A DNA stretch of 64,000 nt, taken from NCBI GenBank assembly GCA_963969395.1, contig OZ017797.1, forward strand, positions 14,260,001-14,324,000, given 5' to 3'. The stretch is from Pseudoscleropodium purum. Taxonomy: Eukaryota; Streptophyta; Bryopsida; Hypnales; Brachytheciaceae. Positions 60,204 to 64,000 of this stretch are shown in pieces (within the stretch, counting starts at the first letter, position 1; every line of letters begins with the position of its first letter). The notes below the pieces were generated by a model. That model had not been told where the DNA came from. It saw nothing but the letters and a program-made list of their open reading frames with translations, and did no database searches. The position numbers were made by a program, and so were the translations under genes.

Positions 60204-60924
60204 AGTTAAGTAAAGGAGATTGAGAGAAAATAAAAGAAAGAAAATAAGTTTCTATCATGTAGTGTTTTATATACTGTATTGATAAAAATAAATAGAACTA
60301 AGTTAGAGGCACCCATAACTGATTAAATAAACAATTTTGAATATAATTTGGAGTAGTGAAGGTAAAGCAAATATTTTCAAAGGTGCAACAATAGAAATGA
60401 AGGAGATTGCAAAAACTTTGGTAATTTTATTGCTTGAATTGAAAATACTATGAATTTTGAAAGGCAAAAAATGCTCCAAACCCATAGCCAATGTCTAGAC
60501 TCTTCCAATTCCCATAATTTAAGAACTACTTTTCCACTTACTATATCCTATTTTCTTGCTCACTACTTTTTCTTTTTGAAAAGATGTTGTGAATTAAAAG
60601 GAAGGTAGTACAGGTCAATTCAGTTCATGTGGATGGTTTAGTTTCCGTGGGAGGCTAAGACATAAATGCCACCTAGGTCGGTGGAAACTACCAGAACAGA
60701 ACACCTCGTTCATGCACCAAGAATCAGTGAAATCTTGACAATTGGAACATCGTTTAGCCTCCATGCAACTATAGTAAAAAGAGATGAGGTGACTCTTGTG
60801 AGCCATGCCTGCATTCTTGTTCACTACTTTGGAACATATGTCATGAACTTATTTGTCCAAACCTTGAAAAGAAGAGAAAAATGCATTCCAAACTTTAGTT
60901 GAAAATCTGTTCCAGACACTACAC
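60204..60924. other. Unassigned intergenic DNA
   Basis: AT-rich to about 60600, then more balanced composition. Short open frames on both strands (about 60615-60900) match nothing I know. Confidence 0.35.
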
Positions 60925-61118
60925 AGCCACAGCCATGACCAGCAGATACTCCATGATGTCCAATATCAAATTGAAGGACATTTGTTTTACTTGTTTCCTT
61001 GCTCACTCATAGATCGACCGACGTAGCCATAGCCATGATCAGCAGATACTCCATGATGTCCAATATCAAATTGAAGGACGCTCGTTTTACTTGTTTCCTT
61101 GCTCACTCATAGACAGAC
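60925..61118. repeat. 100-bp tandem duplication
   Basis: AGCCATGACCAGCAGATACT at 60931 and AGCCATGATCAGCAGATACT at 61031 begin two nearly identical units. Each contains CCATGATGTCCAATATCAAA and CTTGTTTCCTTGCTCACTCA. Few differences suggest a fairly recent duplication. Confidence 0.93.
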
Positions 61119-62722
61119 GTAGCCTACTTGACCACGACCAGCAAACGAGTTTCTTGTGTACAGGTTAACTTACTTGCGCAAGCACATGGGCTATTAGCTT
61201 GGGATCCGAGTCACCTACTCTGGCCTACGGATCAATCTACAGTCCAAGTCAGAACTCAACAGCTACAGTAGTTGCAGCCACAGAAGTTGGGGAGCAGTAT
61301 AGAGTAGTTTATAAAGTACAGAGTAGGAAAGTAGGAAAGTAGTAGAATAGGTATGAGATGATGAATCCTATTGAATTTGGGCAGTGGATAGCGTCAAGAT
61401 ACTTGGTCCAAGAGAGCTTGTGGGGACTCATTATTCCTTTCCCCTCTGGCTTTTAACTTCTTTTTTTCAATTCACACTGTCCTTTACCAAAAAGAAGAAG
61501 AAAGATACTTGCCCATGAACTGCACGCTTGGAAGGCACCGCCCGAGATCTCTGATGGGACGCACACCCAAATCCACAAATATCTTGTTTGGCATGGATTA
61601 TGGATCTTAACGTGATTAATTCACATATGCTGGTTGGTATTTGTGCGTGCTCCATCAGCTGTTCTAGCAATCTCATTGTTTGATGGCAATGACCAAACTA
61701 AGATAAGTTAAGTACAATTAAGCTTAGTTAACCTGAACCCAAGGCTGTTGATGCTGTAACTTATCCAGAAAGTATAACTTATACAGACTGAGTATGAATG
61801 GTTCAGGAGTTAAGTTGCCTCCTGCAGTGCAGCTAGCATTTCCTGCAAATCAAAGCTTGACATGGATCTGCACGTGTATGTTTATACTGATGTATGAATT
61901 GTCAGTATCATATAACTGACAATACTAACTTAATGTAGTTACTGCTAATTAAGTTAGTGTTTGTTAGTTATACCTTAAAATCAGGGCATTCTTCACATAA
62001 TGTAGTTTAGTTGGAATAATGCATGGTTGGAGTATGACCTGAAATGATTTCATTCCTTGCTTGCTGTTGACGTGCAAGTTGCAATCCAACGCAGGTCCGT
62101 ATTTTGGGTATTTTTCTTTTGCACATGCTGACTTCTCTTGTAAAGTGACCATACTCAGGTGGAAACAAGAACAAAAAGGACTCTGCAAAGAGTATCATAT
62201 TGTATGATATGTTTTCACTTTCATTGTGAATCGTGCATTCATGCCGATAAAAACTTCTAGTGGACGTTGCACACATGACGTTCGCTGATTGAAACCAGTG
62301 AATGCTCTGGCCTGGATATGAATCTGCCATCTTTTTTGGGAACCACTGAATGCTCCCTAGACATGAAATTATGAATGGCTACAATATGAAGCACAGTAAG
62401 GCAATGAGCACCTAGCTTGTCCTAGTGCATCTTGCATCAGGGTTTGCCATTTTTTTTAATGTCTACACCAATCAAGCAGGAGCTCACTGATCCCATCTTC
62501 TGTATTATAGATTTGACATGGTTATTTGCAATGATAAAGGGCAGGCATATACAGTAAACTCAAGACAGAGGAATTGGGAATAATCCAAAGTAATAAAAGA
62601 ATATCAATTGCTAGAATTACAAAAATTTAATAGGAATATTCAAAGAATGAATTTTGAAGAGATTTCTAAAATAAACAATGAGCTTTGATTATCCGTCACC
62701 AGGCAATTCCAAGGGCTAATCA

Positions 62723-62808
62723 CAATCCTAATTTCCTATACTATCCTAATTCCCTATACTAATCCCGCCATAATCCTAATTCCCTATACTAATATACTAT
62801 CCTGCCAT
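62723..62808. repeat. Short tandem repeat, unit ATCCTAATTCCCTATACTA
   Basis: Three copies of the 19-base unit, the first with one base changed, with variable spacers including ATCCCGCCATA. Confidence 0.85.
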
Positions 62809-63525
62809 AAGCTTGATAATCCACTGATTTTTAAGCATATTTTAATAAATAAATTGGATTAATGGTGTGCTCTTATTGCCATCTATCAGCTTATTTAAGT
62901 ATACCAGGTTTTCAAATTTCAAGAATATATATCTCAAATTTCAAAATTGTGTAATTTTGATAATCAAGCAGGTTTGGTTATTGAACACTTCAAGGGCTCC
63001 TGATGCAGGCCCAACAATGGATTTACTCAAGTTAGAGCAGCTACAGTCCAACTGGGAACCACCATTTCAACAGCGTAATGACAGGGCAGCAAAAAAAAAA
63101 GGCCCAATGCAACTCCATTGGTCTCTCTTTATCCCCACCCACCATTTTCAATCCTTAGCCAAGCAATTTGGCAAAATATGAAAAGCCTACATGCTGTCTC
63201 ACAATACAAAAAGTCATAATTGTCATACCTTTTCAAGCTTTGTTGTGTGTGTCAATAAGTTGGAATTTTTTTCTTACATGAATAATCTCTTGTAATGAAG
63301 AATTTTTTTCTATCCTTCTTTATATAATACAAAAAAGTCTGTTTGAGATTTGGATTGCCAAGCTTTGCATTGGGTCAATTTAAAAAGAAGAAGTTGTTGG
63401 AATAGAATGAGGTCAGCCTCCCTCTGCTTCAGAATCTGGGCACTGACCCTGTTTCCATCCCTGCAATGGAGCTGCCCTTAACTTAGTAGTTTGATCCCTG
63501 GATCTTTAGCTCTCCCTCAAACAAA

Positions 63526-63653
63526 GGACCTCACATTGAATCCCCAGTGTGCAAAATGTTCACAAAGCTTAGATGGTCCTACAATTGTTGTTGTGGGACC
63601 ATCTACAGTGGGTGAACATTTTGCACACTGAGAATTCAATATGATTGAGGTCC
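63526..63653. repeat. 128-bp hairpin, MITE- or small-RNA-like
   Basis: GGACCTCACATTGAAT, CAGTGTGCAAAATGTTCAC and TAGATGGTCC on the left arm are mirrored on the right arm ending GAGGTCC. The loop is small (near 63583-63590). Mismatches include one 2-3-base bulge. The size would fit a short MITE or a miRNA-type precursor. Confidence 0.75.
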
Positions 63654-64000
63654 CTTATTACTGACAGCGCTCATCCTGTCACAAAATAATGATGCGGATA
63701 TGTTTGATTGATTGATATATTTGAGATTCAAGTCCTGGTGACTGATCTGTTCACAATGGGTAAACACCCCCTCCTCTGATATATACTGTCCTGACCAGCA
63801 TGGATGCATGATGGGGCTTCCTCATGATAGTAAACTGCAGCATTAAGCTTAAGTTATCTTAGCTGATAGCTGCAAACAAACATCCAGTCAAAGCCCAGCA
63901 GTCTGCCTAGATCAGCAGTTTGGTAGGGATCCATGCATTTTTCATGCCAGTGCGCTCACTGTTACAATCTTCTGAATGATGTCCAGGCTTTACTACTGGG

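Larger units (their letters stand above)
61119..64000. other. Unassigned region, right end of the window
   Basis: Balanced composition in many parts (61119-61700, 62000-62400, 63400-64000), but no intact gene. At about 63030-63075 a short stretch reads VRAATVQLGTTIST in one plus frame and stops soon after. A short tandem repeat and a hairpin are listed separately. The window may end before a gene. Confidence 0.35.

Noticed and set aside
1..64000. tRNA, rRNA, CRISPR arrays, bacterial-type operons or riboswitches
   Set aside because: None seen by eye; the gene structure is eukaryotic. A tRNAscan/Infernal run would be needed to exclude a diverged tRNA.

Overview
The window is a piece of a nuclear land-plant genome. 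Evidence: two intron-containing genes with GT-AG introns and plant-type homologues, a decayed auxin-binding-protein gene, a Ty1/Copia retrotransposon, a CACTA element and a Stowaway-like MITE. Gene exons look clearly more GC-rich than the AT-rich repeats around them. I cannot name the species; a non-seed plant (bryophyte, lycophyte or fern) is a guess from the overall look only.

Layout. 1-3214: AT-rich DNA with no recognisable gene. 3215-8841: a minus-strand Copia element with 261-bp LTRs, enclosed by a 279-bp direct duplication of host DNA. Its gag-pol frame is complete except for one in-frame TAG. 8842-21500: gene-free, decayed DNA with a 2.3-kb non-autonomous CACTA element (15941-18235, TSD TTG) and copies of a TTAA-flanked repeat family. 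21500-30500: the gene island, with two divergent genes: a MINDY-3/4-type deubiquitinase (minus strand, seven exons, 619 aa) and a plant MFS transporter (plus strand, three exons, 476 aa). 32805-33955: an auxin-binding protein 1 (ABP1) pseudogene (minus strand) with in-frame stops, a probable one-base deletion and a lost zinc ligand. 35300-60200: a repeat field dominated by the same TTAA family, foldback elements and MITEs. 60200-64000: mostly unassigned, higher-complexity DNA with a 100-bp tandem duplication and a 128-bp hairpin.

The most interesting signal is the TTAA family: about eleven ~0.92-0.96-kb copies or derivatives, without coding capacity, with ends TTAACCCCTAAA...TTTAGGGGTTAA. Two copies are inserted inside other copies, and the pre-insertion sequences can be read off. 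They show a duplicated TTAA target, a piggyBac-like signature that I believe is rarely reported for land plants. One member is rearranged into a 746-bp near-perfect hairpin and a related 148-bp palindromic MITE is present. The two intact genes have no evident joint pathway; they are divergent neighbours separated by about 2.7 kb.
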